Of a stretch of 64,000 nt of DNA, positions 25,234 to 33,274 are shown in pieces. The DNA is taken from the NCBI GenBank assembly GCA_002422545.1, contig DIWF01000024.1, forward strand, positions 120,648 to 184,647, read 5' to 3'. How positions within the stretch are numbered: the stretch's first letter is position 1; each line of letters begins with the position of its first letter. The notes below the pieces were generated by a model. The model was not told the origin of the DNA and did not search any database. It saw only the letters and a program-made list of their open reading frames with translations. Both the position numbers and the translations under genes were made by a program. This stretch comes from Firmicutes bacterium UBA6113 (GTDB taxonomy: Bacteria; Bacillota; Clostridia; Tissierellales; Sedimentibacteraceae).

Positions 25234-25914
25234 TTAGTGACTATTTTTCTTTACTATGGTATTTCCTACAATTTGAATGATGCTAACCATTCCTACCAGC
25301 ACAATAACCGAAGCATACGTGACGTCAATCTGATTTCTCTGATATCCAAAGCGTATGGCAAAATCCCCCAGGCCCCCTGCACCAACGGCACCTGCCATGG
25401 CAGTAAGTCCAATGAGACTTATGGCTGTAATTGTTGTTCCCCTTGCAATACCAGGAATACATTCCTTAAGATAAACCCTGAATATAATTTCTATAGGTCC
25501 AGAGCCCATGGACTGTGCCGCTTCAATCAACCCACTGTCCAACTCGGCCAAAGCAGATTCTATTTGTCTTGAAAAGAATGGAACCGTACCGAAGACAAGA
25601 GGAACTATTGCTCCATCAACTCCAATTGCAGTGCCTGAAATTAATCTTGTCAATGGAATCAGACTTGCCAGCAAGATGATAAATGGTATTGATCTAAAAA
25701 AATTAATTATTTTGTCCAGTATCTGAAAAAGTGCCTGGTTTTGAAGAATTCCTCCCTTTTTTGTAACGGTCAGAACAATTCCTAAAACTAATCCAAGAAT
25801 AAATGAAATAGAACCGGACCATCCAACCATAATTAAAGTATCATTAATGCTTTCATAAAAATCCGGCAGTTTCGACAATACATTTGGAAAAAGACTAAGC
25901 AGAAACCCTTGCAT
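25234..25914 (-). CDS. metI: MetI-type ABC transporter permease
   Basis: 226 residues, five or so membrane segments. The EAA-like coupling loop ESALAELDSGLIEAAQSMGSGPIEIIFRVYLKE is intact, and GFLLSLFPNVLSKLPDFYESINDTLIMVG is a typical MetI N terminus. Forms the membrane channel for MetN/MetQ. It overlaps the end of metN by 20 bp, so the two are translationally coupled. Confidence 0.92.
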   Translation of the reverse strand: MQGFLLSLFPNVLSKLPDFYESINDTLIMVGWSGSISFILGLVLGIVLTVTKKGGILQNQALFQILDKIINFFRSIPFIILLASLIPLTRLISGTAIGVDGAIVPLVFGTVPFFSRQIESALAELDSGLIEAAQSMGSGPIEIIFRVYLKECIPGIARGTTITAISLIGLTAMAGAVGAGGLGDFAIRFGYQRNQIDVTYASVIVLVGMVSIIQIVGNTIVKKNSH

Positions 25915-26941
25915 CTAAAATCACCTCCACCCCTACATTCTTATTTCGCAGATATTCAATTGCTTCCGTAATATTTTTCGCCTCGCCACTGACAATTGAT
26001 ACGAGACCGCCGATAGGATGCTCTCCAATCAGTTCAATATTTCCAAAGATAATGTTCACATCCAGGTTAAACCTCCTGGAGATTTGTGACACCAATGCTT
26101 CTGAAGCATTTCGCTCCAGATAAGTAAACTTTAATATGCATTCACCTTCCTTGAGTTTTGTAATCGACACCTTTTCCTCGATTAATTCATGTATTTTTGA
26201 TAAATTTGATGTGCTGTCCACAAAATCTTTTGTAATTTGCTTTACGGGATTAGCAAATACATTAAAGACATCTCCTTGCTCCACCACTTCACCGTTTTCC
26301 ATAACAACCACATTGTCACATATTTCTTTTACTACCTGCATTTCATGTGTAATAACTACTATGGTAATCCCCAGTTTTTCATTCAGTTGTTTCAATAATT
26401 TTAAAATTGATTTTGTGGTCTGGGGATCTAGTGCGCTTGTAGATTCATCGCTTAATAAAATTTTAGGATCATAGGCCAATGCCCTTGCAATTGCCACCCT
26501 CTGTTTCTGACCTCCGCTTAATTGTGATGGATAAGCAAGAGATTTATCTTGAAGATCAACTAATTCCAGCAAATAATTTACTTTATCCTGGATTTCTTTC
26601 TTTTTCATCTTGCTGTGTTTTAACGGATAAGCAACATTTTCATAAACATTTCGGGATGAAAATAAATTAAACTGTTGAAAAATCATGCCGATTTTTTTTC
26701 GTTCCTCTCTGAGATTTTTCTCTGAGAGCAAGGTGATTTCCGTATCTCCTAAAATAACTTTACCTTCTGTTGGTCTTTCAAGAAGATTGATCATTCTAAC
26801 CAATGTTGATTTTCCTGCTCCTGAAAATCCAATAATTCCATGTATTTTTCCTTCTTCCATTTGCAGGTTGACATTTTTTACTGCTTCAACTGTTTTTCCA
26901 TATGATTCAAAACTCTTGCTGACATTTTCAAATATAATCAA
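25895..26941 (-). CDS. metN: MetN-type methionine ABC transporter ATPase
   Basis: 348 residues from a TTG start preceded by GGAGG. Walker A GFSGAGKS at 38-45, signature LSGGQKQR near 143, Walker B LLSDESTSALD, H-loop VITHEMQ. The C-terminal 80 residues are a NIL domain (YLERNASEALVSQISRRFNLDVNIIFGNIE), which in E. coli MetN binds methionine and inhibits transport, so import is also feedback-controlled at protein level. First structural gene of the operon; its long leader (to about 27310) contains the Met-rich peptide, a terminator and four short repeats. Confidence 0.93.
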   Translation of the reverse strand: MIIFENVSKSFESYGKTVEAVKNVNLQMEEGKIHGIIGFSGAGKSTLVRMINLLERPTEGKVILGDTEITLLSEKNLREERKKIGMIFQQFNLFSSRNVYENVAYPLKHSKMKKKEIQDKVNYLLELVDLQDKSLAYPSQLSGGQKQRVAIARALAYDPKILLSDESTSALDPQTTKSILKLLKQLNEKLGITIVVITHEMQVVKEICDNVVVMENGEVVEQGDVFNVFANPVKQITKDFVDSTSNLSKIHELIEEKVSITKLKEGECILKFTYLERNASEALVSQISRRFNLDVNIIFGNIELIGEHPIGGLVSIVSGEAKNITEAIEYLRNKNVGVEVILDARVSA

Positions 26942-26968
26942 TACTTTTCCTCCATTTCCGGTATTTTA

Positions 26969-27070
26969 ATTCGCAGTCTCGTTCACAAAATTATCAGCTC
27001 ACTATCGTTCGCATAATTTTCACAGTTTCATTCATAAATTTGTTTGCTCGCTTCCGCTCACACAGATTTG
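26969..27070. repeat. Four imperfect ~25-bp direct repeats in the metN leader
   Basis: Units variously resemble AATTCGCAGTCTCGTTCAC, TCAGCTCACTATCGTTCGCA, TTTTCACAGTTTCATTCAT and TTGCTCGCTTCCGCTCACAC, each followed by an AAATT run. They lie between the attenuator terminator and the metN ribosome site. Confidence 0.5.
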
Positions 27071-27090
27071 AAATTCATTGCGGTTGACAT

Positions 27091-27121
27091 ACAAAAAGCA
27101 GGTACCGTAAGTACCTGCTTT
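27091..27121 (-). terminator. Attenuator terminator in the metN operon leader
   Basis: Minus strand AAAGCAGGTAC-TTACG-GTACCTGCTTT followed by TTGTATG: an 11-bp perfect stem with U-tract, 28 bp beyond the leader-peptide stop. It lies about 150 bp before metN, so transcription must pass it to express the importer. Confidence 0.88.
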
Positions 27122-27149
27122 ATCTATATTTTCTTAAAAGAAATTATAA

Positions 27150-27260
27150 TCAGGTAACATAAGGCGCACTAAATACATCCATTTTCATATGCATCTGCAT
27201 TCGCATGGTATAGCTAATCATAATCATATTTACTTTCAAAATTGATTTTTCAGTATGCAT
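27150..27260 (-). CDS. Methionine-rich attenuation leader peptide
   Basis: 36-codon ORF with AAGGAG six bases before its ATG. Seven methionines fall in residues 12-27 (12, 14, 19, 21, 23, 25, 27; e.g. MRMQMHMKM), besides the initiator. The end of the ORF, TTACCTGA, contains TACCTG, the exact complement of CAGGTA in the first arm of the downstream terminator, and includes the TGA stop. A ribosome stalled at the Met codons would leave TACCTG free to form an antiterminator; one that reaches the stop would cover it and allow termination. This is the classic layout of amino-acid leader attenuation, here for methionine. Confidence 0.85.
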   Translation of the reverse strand: MHTEKSILKVNMIMISYTMRMQMHMKMDVFSAPYVT

Positions 27261-27316
27261 TTTGCTCTCCTTATTTTCTGTTTAATTTTTTTGTAACTAT
27301 GTCGTCCATGTTTTGT

Positions 27317-27346
27317 ATTATACCTAATCTGCAGGATTAGTGTTAA
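27317..27346 (-). promoter_or_regulatory. SigA-type promoter of the methionine operon
   Basis: TTAACA (27341-27346), 18-bp spacer, TATAAT (27317-27322). The spacer carries the inverted repeat CTAATC-N5-GATTAG, a possible operator. Expected start near 27310, 50 bp before the leader ATG. Confidence 0.7.
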
Positions 27347-27367
27347 TACATAAAACCGACAACTCGT

Positions 27368-27384
27368 TATAGGTAAAAACTATA
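27368..27384. promoter_or_regulatory. MET-box-like LysR operator
   Basis: TATAG-GTAAAAA-CTATA, extended to GTTATAG...CTATAAC. From memory the streptococcal MetR/MtaR MET-box is TATAGTTTNAAACTATA; this site differs at two defined positions. Its centre is about 66 bp upstream of the predicted start, the usual activator position for LysR proteins. It overlaps the lysR stop codon. Confidence 0.6.
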
Positions 27385-28288
27385 ACACATTTTCTTTAAA
27401 TTTAATCAACTCGTCCACATATTTGTGTCCCAGCTGGCTCATGGTTGTATTCTTCCTGGTAATATAGCCAATGCTCATAACTTCATCCGAATCCAATGGA
27501 ATCGCTTTATAGTCATTTCCATTCAGTTCCTCGCATATGATTCCAGAACACAATGTATATGCATTCAGTCCCACCATAAGATTTAGTAATGTAGCTCTGT
27601 CATTTGCCTTTATAATCTTTTTATACACGTTCGCACTGAGCACTTCTTCTGCAAAATAAAAAGAATTGTTCATTCCCTGGTCAAAGGAAAGACAAGGATA
27701 TTCTTCTAGGTCCTCCATGGTAATCAAATCCTTTTGAGCTAAAGGATTCCCCTTCCATAAATAGACATATGTCTTGCACTGAAATAATTCTTTAAATACC
27801 AGATTGTTTTCTTTCAATATTTTTGTTATTACCTTTTTATTAAAATCATTAAGATACAAAATACCTAATTCACTTTTAAAGTTTTTCACATTTTCTATTA
27901 CTTCATACGTCTTCGTTTCATGAACTGCAAATTCATATTCATCCATACCGAATTGTTTTACCATTTCCACAAATGCTTTTACTGCAAATGAGTAATGCTG
28001 TGTTGATACACTAAATTTCTTTTTTACGCTTTTCTTATCAACATATCTTTGATTAATCAGTTCATATTGTTCTGCTACCTGTCTGGCATACCCCAGAAAC
28101 TCCTCACCTTCTGGTGTAATTGTTATTCCCCGATTAGTTCTCTTATATATAGTAATACCAATTTCATTTTCTAAGTCTCTGATAGAAGCTGATAGACTTG
28201 GCTGCGAAATAAATAATGATTGAGCAGCCTTATTCATAGAATTGCAGTCTGCTATTGCAATGGCATATCTTAGTTGTTGTAACGTCAT
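27380..28288 (-). CDS. LysR-family regulator, probably of methionine uptake (MetR/MtaR-like)
   Basis: 302 residues from the ATG four bases after AGGAGG; the longer frame begins 15 bp earlier without a better site. N-terminal winged HTH: MTLQQLRYAIAIADCNSMNKAAQSLFISQPSLSASIRDLENEIG, the standard LysR pattern. The effector domain is complete to residue 302. It is directly upstream of the methionine operon on the same strand, and a MET-box-like dyad overlaps its stop codon, so it is the likely activator. Its own 5' leader contains a terminator-like hairpin. Confidence 0.88.
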   Translation of the reverse strand: MTLQQLRYAIAIADCNSMNKAAQSLFISQPSLSASIRDLENEIGITIYKRTNRGITITPEGEEFLGYARQVAEQYELINQRYVDKKSVKKKFSVSTQHYSFAVKAFVEMVKQFGMDEYEFAVHETKTYEVIENVKNFKSELGILYLNDFNKKVITKILKENNLVFKELFQCKTYVYLWKGNPLAQKDLITMEDLEEYPCLSFDQGMNNSFYFAEEVLSANVYKKIIKANDRATLLNLMVGLNAYTLCSGIICEELNGNDYKAIPLDSDEVMSIGYITRKNTTMSQLGHKYVDELIKFKENVL

Positions 28289-28325
28289 AATTCCTCCTAT
28301 CATTTATGCTTATAGATAATATTTT

Positions 28326-28358
28326 AAAAAAATTCCTCAAACTATTAGTCTGAGGAAT
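28326..28358 (-). terminator. Terminator-like hairpin in the lysR leader
   Basis: Minus strand ATTCCTCA ... TGAGGAAT followed by seven T residues, ending about 35 bp before the lysR start. AAACTAT just after the predicted transcription start can pair with ATAGTTT in the hairpin loop region as an antiterminator. Confidence 0.65.
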
Positions 28359-28380
28359 CAAATAAGTTATATAGTTTTTT

Positions 28381-28409
28381 ATTTTACATTAATTTAAAAA
28401 AATTTTCAA
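28381..28409 (-). promoter_or_regulatory. Predicted lysR promoter upstream of the hairpin
   Basis: TTGAAA (28404-28409), 17-bp spacer, TAAAAT (28381-28386). It places the terminator hairpin inside the lysR transcript. The rest of 28410-28658 shows no gene or known element. Confidence 0.5.
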
Positions 28410-28658
28410 CAATTTTGTGTGGTATTGCAAAATAATTTAACTTAATGTATTTAAAAATATCCATAATATCTCTTCTGTACTACTGTCTGTTCAACCCAAT
28501 TTATCAAAGTGATAAAATCAAATAAAGGAAGTCCGGTCGCACATTGAATGTCACTAGCATAGGGAGGAAGATCACTGCAAACACATTTGTATTTCTATTT
28601 TTCGATGTGTATGCTATTATACCAGCTAAAAAAATAAAATATTATTTCACAGCAGCTT

Positions 28659-29318
28659 CTACTCTTGGATATCTACCATTTCTTTTAGTGTTTTTATGGA
28701 TAGAGATAATTGAACCATTCTTACTATTGTGATTATTCCCATAACTCCAAGCAATAATGATAATACATCACTATTTGAAAAACTATTGGTCTGACTATTC
28801 ATGTAAGCAACATCAAGCATGGATCTTTCAGCAAATGTGAAGTATCCTCCCATGAGAAGAAACAATATGAACAGATAAATGTGAGGCTTCCTTCTTTCTT
28901 TTAGTGCTTGAATTTTATCTTCAACATTGCTATATATATTAAAAGGCTTTCCGTTACACTCTTTTTCTAAAATAAGAAGTTCTCTGTTAATCATTCCCCA
29001 TGAGGTAGCCAGCTTACCGCCTTTGTTTGCATAAGGGCGATACCTCACTTTGCCAAAAGAAAACTGTCCTATATTTAATGGCTTTTCAAAATAATTTATC
29101 CCAACATCATCCAGAAAGCTCTCATATTCCTTTCTCTGAGTATTTGAATTGTTTCCTATATAATCAACAGCATATTGGTATTGATTATTTTTACATTGTT
29201 CAAATTCATAAAAAAATCTTCCAACCTTTGACAGCCTCAACCCTTCTGCGGACTTTTCATTCAGCCACTTTTCCTGCCCTTCAATTGGATTTAAAAAAAT
29301 CCTAAATTTTTTAATCAT
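28659..29318 (-). CDS. DUF2812-family membrane protein
   Basis: 219 residues. The N-terminal half (KKFRIFLNPIEGQEKWLNEKSAEGLRL) is the DUF2812 pattern, a soluble domain of about 120 residues; two membrane helices follow near 145-165 and 185-205. In Firmicutes this family is nearly always encoded next to a PadR regulator, as here, 3 bp downstream of padR. Function is not known; a role in envelope stress sensing has been suggested only by association. Confidence 0.8.
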   Translation of the reverse strand: MIKKFRIFLNPIEGQEKWLNEKSAEGLRLSKVGRFFYEFEQCKNNQYQYAVDYIGNNSNTQRKEYESFLDDVGINYFEKPLNIGQFSFGKVRYRPYANKGGKLATSWGMINRELLILEKECNGKPFNIYSNVEDKIQALKERRKPHIYLFILFLLMGGYFTFAERSMLDVAYMNSQTNSFSNSDVLSLLLGVMGIITIVRMVQLSLSIKTLKEMVDIQE

Positions 29319-29321
29319 ACA

Positions 29322-29648
29322 TCATTCCCCCAGTCTTGTAATTTCCATACCTATTTTGTAAACTTCCTGAATTCTTTCCAGCTCTGCCTTTACTTGTTCT
29401 TTTCCTAAATCAGTAATGACATACTCTTTTTTTCTTTCTCCTTCAATGACAGCATGAAGAGTAATCCACTTTTTCTTTTCAAGATTGTTAATAGCACCAT
29501 ACAATGTTCCTGGTCCGAAAACTACTCTGCCTTTTGTTTTCTCTTCTACAAATTGCATTACTCCATAACCATGATTTGGTTTGTACATAGCTAACAAAAT
29601 AAGCAGTGCTGTTTCTGTAAGCGGAGTTTCTTGTATTTTATCCTTCAA
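29322..29648 (-). CDS. PadR-family transcriptional regulator
   Basis: 108 residues from a TTG start after AAGGAGG. Winged HTH of PadR type: LTETALLILLAMYKPNHGYGVMQFVEEKT followed by FGPGTLYGAINNLEKKKWI. Short-form PadR proteins bind inverted repeats containing GT..AC and usually repress their own operon. The promoter in front is filled with ACGTA repeats, which are the likely binding site. Operon with the DUF2812 gene. Confidence 0.92.
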   Translation of the reverse strand: MKDKIQETPLTETALLILLAMYKPNHGYGVMQFVEEKTKGRVVFGPGTLYGAINNLEKKKWITLHAVIEGERKKEYVITDLGKEQVKAELERIQEVYKIGMEITRLGE

Positions 29649-29689
29649 TATATGCCTCCTTAAGTTCCCTTTTTTAAATCATTTTATTA

Positions 29690-29738
29690 CGTATCACGTA
29701 GTATAATTCATTATATCGCGTAACGTAGTACGTGTCAA
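29690..29738 (-). promoter_or_regulatory. padR promoter with ACGTA operator repeats
   Basis: Perfect SigA promoter TTGACA (29733-29738), 17 bp, TATAAT (29710-29715). ACGTAC-TACGTTACG lies in the spacer and ACTACGTGATACGTA just past the -10, giving two dyads of ACGTA half-sites typical of PadR autoregulation. Confidence 0.8.
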
Positions 29739-29747
29739 GTAGTAAAA

Positions 29748-29773
29748 TAAAAAGACCAAATTTTTTGGTCTTT
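29748..29773 (-). terminator. Terminator of the MacAB-like exporter operon
   Basis: Minus strand AAAGACCAAAAAATTTGGTCTTTTTATTTT, 45 bp after the permease stop codon. Confidence 0.85.
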
Positions 29774-29817
29774 AACAATAAATCATCTGTACAATTTGTT
29801 CTGTGCTTGATTACAGT

Positions 29818-30981
29818 CTATTCATATCTTAATGCATCCACCGGTTTTAATTTAGATGCTTTATTTGCTGGATATAATCCGAAGAAAACACCTACTGCCA
29901 ATGAGAAACCAAAGGCACCTATTATTACTGGTAAATTAATTTTATAAGTTATTCCCATCATATTGCTTATTACATTTGATGCAACAACACCAAGAACTGC
30001 GCCAATAATCCCTCCCACACCGCTCATTACTGAGGATTCTATTAAGAATTGGATTAATATGTTAGCCCTTCCTGCGCCTATTGCTTTTCTTATGCCTATC
30101 TCTCTTGTCCTTTCAGTGACAGTTACAAGCATAATATTCATAATTCCAATACCTCCAACTAAGAGAGAAATTCCAGCGATTCCACCTAACATTGCTGTAA
30201 GCATTGATGTAGTTTGATTCAACACATTAAGCATTTCATCTTGGCTAAATACTCTGTATGAATCCTCATCTTGGAAATAATCCAACAAATAATTTTCCAC
30301 ATTCTCTTTTGCAGTAACAGATTCTTCAGCTGAATTAGCTTGTACAGTAATGCTGTTCACAGCACTTGTGCCGCTTTGTCTCATAATCGTTGTTACAGGA
30401 ACAACAACTGTGTCATTGCTGTCACCGGTTATTGTGCTTCCTTTATCTTGAAGAACGCCCACAACAGTATATTTTTCACCACCTATTGAAATTTCCTTAT
30501 CAATCGGATCATCTTTTCCAAATAAGTTTTCTGCTGTTGTTAAACCAATTACAGCAATTTTATTTCTATAATCTACATCAACCGGACTGATTGCTCTTCC
30601 AGAGCCTATTTCATAATTATTTATGCTGAGATAATTTTCATTTCCTCCTGTAACGGATACATCTGTTGTTTCTAATTCATATTTTATAGTGACATTAGAT
30701 GTGTATACCGGAGTTACATTTTTTACTCCTTCCAACTTTTCAAATTCATAAACATCATTGAAATCAATTGATTTTTTTCTATCAAAAACATTAACACTGA
30801 TAATGTTAGAACCCATGCTTGATATGGAATCAGTAACACCGGCTGTTGCACCCTGCCCTAAGGATATGAGTACTATCACAGCAAATACACCTATAATAAT
30901 TCCCAGCATTGTGAGAAATGTTCTCATTTTATTGGATATAATAGATTGAAAGGCCATTTTGGTAACACTTTTAATATTCAT
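29818..30981 (-). CDS. MacB-type ABC transporter permease
   Basis: 387 residues. N-terminal cytosolic segment and first helix (MAFQSIISNKMRTFLTMLGIIIGVFAVIVLISLGQGA), a large extracellular MacB-like periplasmic-core domain to about residue 265, then three C-terminal helices of FtsX type (GGIGIMNIMLVTVTERTREIGIRKAIGA). Stand-alone permeases like this work with a separate ATPase (31002-31676) and an adaptor (31673-33274). In Gram-positives such sets export peptides, antibiotics or lipids. Last gene of the operon. Confidence 0.92.
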   Translation of the reverse strand: MNIKSVTKMAFQSIISNKMRTFLTMLGIIIGVFAVIVLISLGQGATAGVTDSISSMGSNIISVNVFDRKKSIDFNDVYEFEKLEGVKNVTPVYTSNVTIKYELETTDVSVTGGNENYLSINNYEIGSGRAISPVDVDYRNKIAVIGLTTAENLFGKDDPIDKEISIGGEKYTVVGVLQDKGSTITGDSNDTVVVPVTTIMRQSGTSAVNSITVQANSAEESVTAKENVENYLLDYFQDEDSYRVFSQDEMLNVLNQTTSMLTAMLGGIAGISLLVGGIGIMNIMLVTVTERTREIGIRKAIGAGRANILIQFLIESSVMSGVGGIIGAVLGVVASNVISNMMGITYKINLPVIIGAFGFSLAVGVFFGLYPANKASKLKPVDALRYE

Positions 30982-31001
30982 ACAACATTCCTTTCTCTAT
31001 G

Positions 31002-31676
31002 CTAATTTATTATGTTGTCTAAGAGCAATCCATCTTTAATAGTTATTGTTCTTTTGGCTTCTTTAGCCACATCGGTGTCATGGGTTATGAGTACAATGGT
31101 TTTTCCTTCTTCACTGAGTTGTCTTATCAAATTCATAACATCGCTGCCTGATTTAGAATCCAAGTTGCCAGTTGGCTCATCAGCTAAGAGAACAGGAGGA
31201 TCTCCTGCTAGTGCTCGTGCAATTGCCACACGCTGCTGCTGTCCTCCTGAGAGCTCTGTAGGATTATGACTCATTCTATCTGTCAAGCCTACCTTTTCTA
31301 AAGCTTCAATGCTTCTCTGTTTTCTTTCCTTGCTGCTCATGCCTCTGTAAATAAGTGGAAGCTCAACATTTTCTAAAGCAGATAATTTAGGCAGAAGGTT
31401 AAACTTCTGAAAAATAAATCCTATTTTTTGATTTCTGATTTTAGACAATTGTTTCTCATTATATGTGCTTATTTCTTTTCCATCCAGATAGTATTCTCCT
31501 GTAGTTGGAACATCCAGGCAGCCTACCATATTCATGAGAGTTGATTTTCCTGAACCTGAAGGTCCAATAATTGATAAAAACTCTCCTTCGGCAACATGAA
31601 GTGTAATACCTCTAAGAACTTGAACCTGTACAGAACCCATATCATATGTCTTGGTAATATCCTTTAAATATATCAT
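31002..31676 (-). CDS. ABC transporter ATPase (MacB/LolD type)
   Basis: 224 residues. Walker A GPSGSGKST at about 38-46, signature LSGGQQQRVAIARAL, Walker B VLLADEPTGNLD, H-loop VLITHD, all intact. Drives the permease encoded 20 bp downstream. Its start overlaps the adaptor stop by 4 bp, so the three exporter genes are coupled. Confidence 0.95.
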   Translation of the reverse strand: MIYLKDITKTYDMGSVQVQVLRGITLHVAEGEFLSIIGPSGSGKSTLMNMVGCLDVPTTGEYYLDGKEISTYNEKQLSKIRNQKIGFIFQKFNLLPKLSALENVELPLIYRGMSSKERKQRSIEALEKVGLTDRMSHNPTELSGGQQQRVAIARALAGDPPVLLADEPTGNLDSKSGSDVMNLIRQLSEEGKTIVLITHDTDVAKEAKRTITIKDGLLLDNIIN

Positions 31677-33274
31677 GGCCTTGAACCCCCATTGCCTCCT
31701 GCCGGACCTCCGCCCATGCCTGGAACTCTCACGTTAATTCCCGATTTATTTTCAGAAGATTGTGATTGGACCGCATTATATATTATTACATCACCTTCAT
31801 TCAGACCTGAGGTTATTTCAACTTTATCTTTAGTGGCAAGACCGAGCTCAACATTAACTTCTGTTTTATTTCCGCTGGAGTCTTTTACGGTAATCATGTA
31901 CTGTCCTTTTAATTTATGAACTGCATCAATAGGAACAACCAAGACATTTTCTTTGCTATCAGCAAGTATTTCAACATCTACATTCATCCCGGACATTAAT
32001 GATTTTCTATCGTCTAGCTTAATAGTTACATCGTAAGTAGTTACTCCGCTTACATTTGTTCCTTCCATAGATATTTTAGTGACTTTGCCTGTAAATTTTT
32101 CATTTGGATAAACATCACTTGTTATATTTGCCTGCTGTCCTAATTTTACTTTATTTATATCCAGTTCATCAACAGCTATAACGACTTCCATACTTTCAAG
32201 GTCAGCAACTGTCATTAAAGTTGTAGTTCTGTCAACAACCTCTTCTTCTGATACATTTACTTTAAGTACAGTTCCTTTCATAGGTGAATAAACAGTGTCT
32301 CCTTCAACTAAATCTTCCAGTTGTGACTGGTAATTATTAATTGTATTTTGCTTTTCAGCAATTTCAAAGCTTAAATCATCACCTTCAATTGTTGCAATTA
32401 TATCTCCTTCATTAACATACTTGCCGTTTTCAGCATTTACAGATTTAATTTTACCGCCAACTTTTGCTGTAATTTGTTCTTCTTTTACTTCAATTATTTT
32501 ACCGTTACTCATTCCCTGGCTAGAGCCCTGAGAATTAGTTACAGTAACTTGAGCGGTGTCACCTACGCTGAAACCTCCTGGATTTTTCATTTTAACAGTG
32601 ATCATATACCCAAATATACCTCCTCCCATCTGAACAGGAGTGCTGTCTTTTTCTGTTACTGTTCCTGATTCAGTAGAGAAAAACTTTGTCATAAATATTG
32701 ATGAATTATCTCCTACAGATATCTTATCAAACTGTTCCTTAGTAAAGTACGCCTCAATATATGAGTTGTCTGTATCCTTGATTGTAGCAACACTGTAATT
32801 AGTACTAACTTGATCACCTTTTTCTATGTTCAGATTAGAAATAACACCTGATGTTGAAGCATATATATTTAAGTCACCTTGACTCTCATACAAATCATTC
32901 AAGTCTCTCTGAACTCTTTCGATGTTGAAATTTATATCATTAATTTCATTTTGATTGTCATTTGCAGCATCTGATTGCAAAGATAAAAGTATTTGATCTT
33001 TTTCTACAACATCCCCTTCTGTAACATATAAACCATACACGGTTCCGTCAATTTCAGATTTAATAACTCTTTTATCAGTTGGATTTACGCTTCCGCTTTC
33101 CGAAACTGATATTGATATGCTATCTTTTACAACTTTGTATTCTAACTCTTTGTTTAATGTTGCATTTGTATCTGCATTAACCGAATTATTCTTTGTAACT
33201 AAATTAATTCCAACAAGTACTACAACAAACACTATTACAATTACTATAACCCACTTTAAATTTTTACTCTTCAT
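31673..33274 (-). CDS. Efflux adaptor (MacA/HlyD-like) with two tandem adaptor modules
   Basis: 533 residues, longer than the 350-400 of most adaptors. An N-terminal membrane anchor (residues 7-24) is followed by a lipoyl/barrel-sandwich module (VIKSEIDGTVYGLYVTEGDVVEK and SNLNIEKGDQVST), then a second lipoyl-like half pair (ITAKVGGKIKSVNAENGKYVNEGD and YSPMKGTVLKVNVSEEE) and a beta-barrel/membrane-proximal domain. The tail is Gly/Pro-rich (PGMGGGPAGG). It links the exporter to the outer face of the cell. The two-module build looks like an internal duplication. Confidence 0.85.
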   Translation of the reverse strand: MKSKNLKWVIVIVIVFVVVLVGINLVTKNNSVNADTNATLNKELEYKVVKDSISISVSESGSVNPTDKRVIKSEIDGTVYGLYVTEGDVVEKDQILLSLQSDAANDNQNEINDINFNIERVQRDLNDLYESQGDLNIYASTSGVISNLNIEKGDQVSTNYSVATIKDTDNSYIEAYFTKEQFDKISVGDNSSIFMTKFFSTESGTVTEKDSTPVQMGGGIFGYMITVKMKNPGGFSVGDTAQVTVTNSQGSSQGMSNGKIIEVKEEQITAKVGGKIKSVNAENGKYVNEGDIIATIEGDDLSFEIAEKQNTINNYQSQLEDLVEGDTVYSPMKGTVLKVNVSEEEVVDRTTTLMTVADLESMEVVIAVDELDINKVKLGQQANITSDVYPNEKFTGKVTKISMEGTNVSGVTTYDVTIKLDDRKSLMSGMNVDVEILADSKENVLVVPIDAVHKLKGQYMITVKDSSGNKTEVNVELGLATKDKVEITSGLNEGDVIIYNAVQSQSSENKSGINVRVPGMGGGPAGGNGGSRP

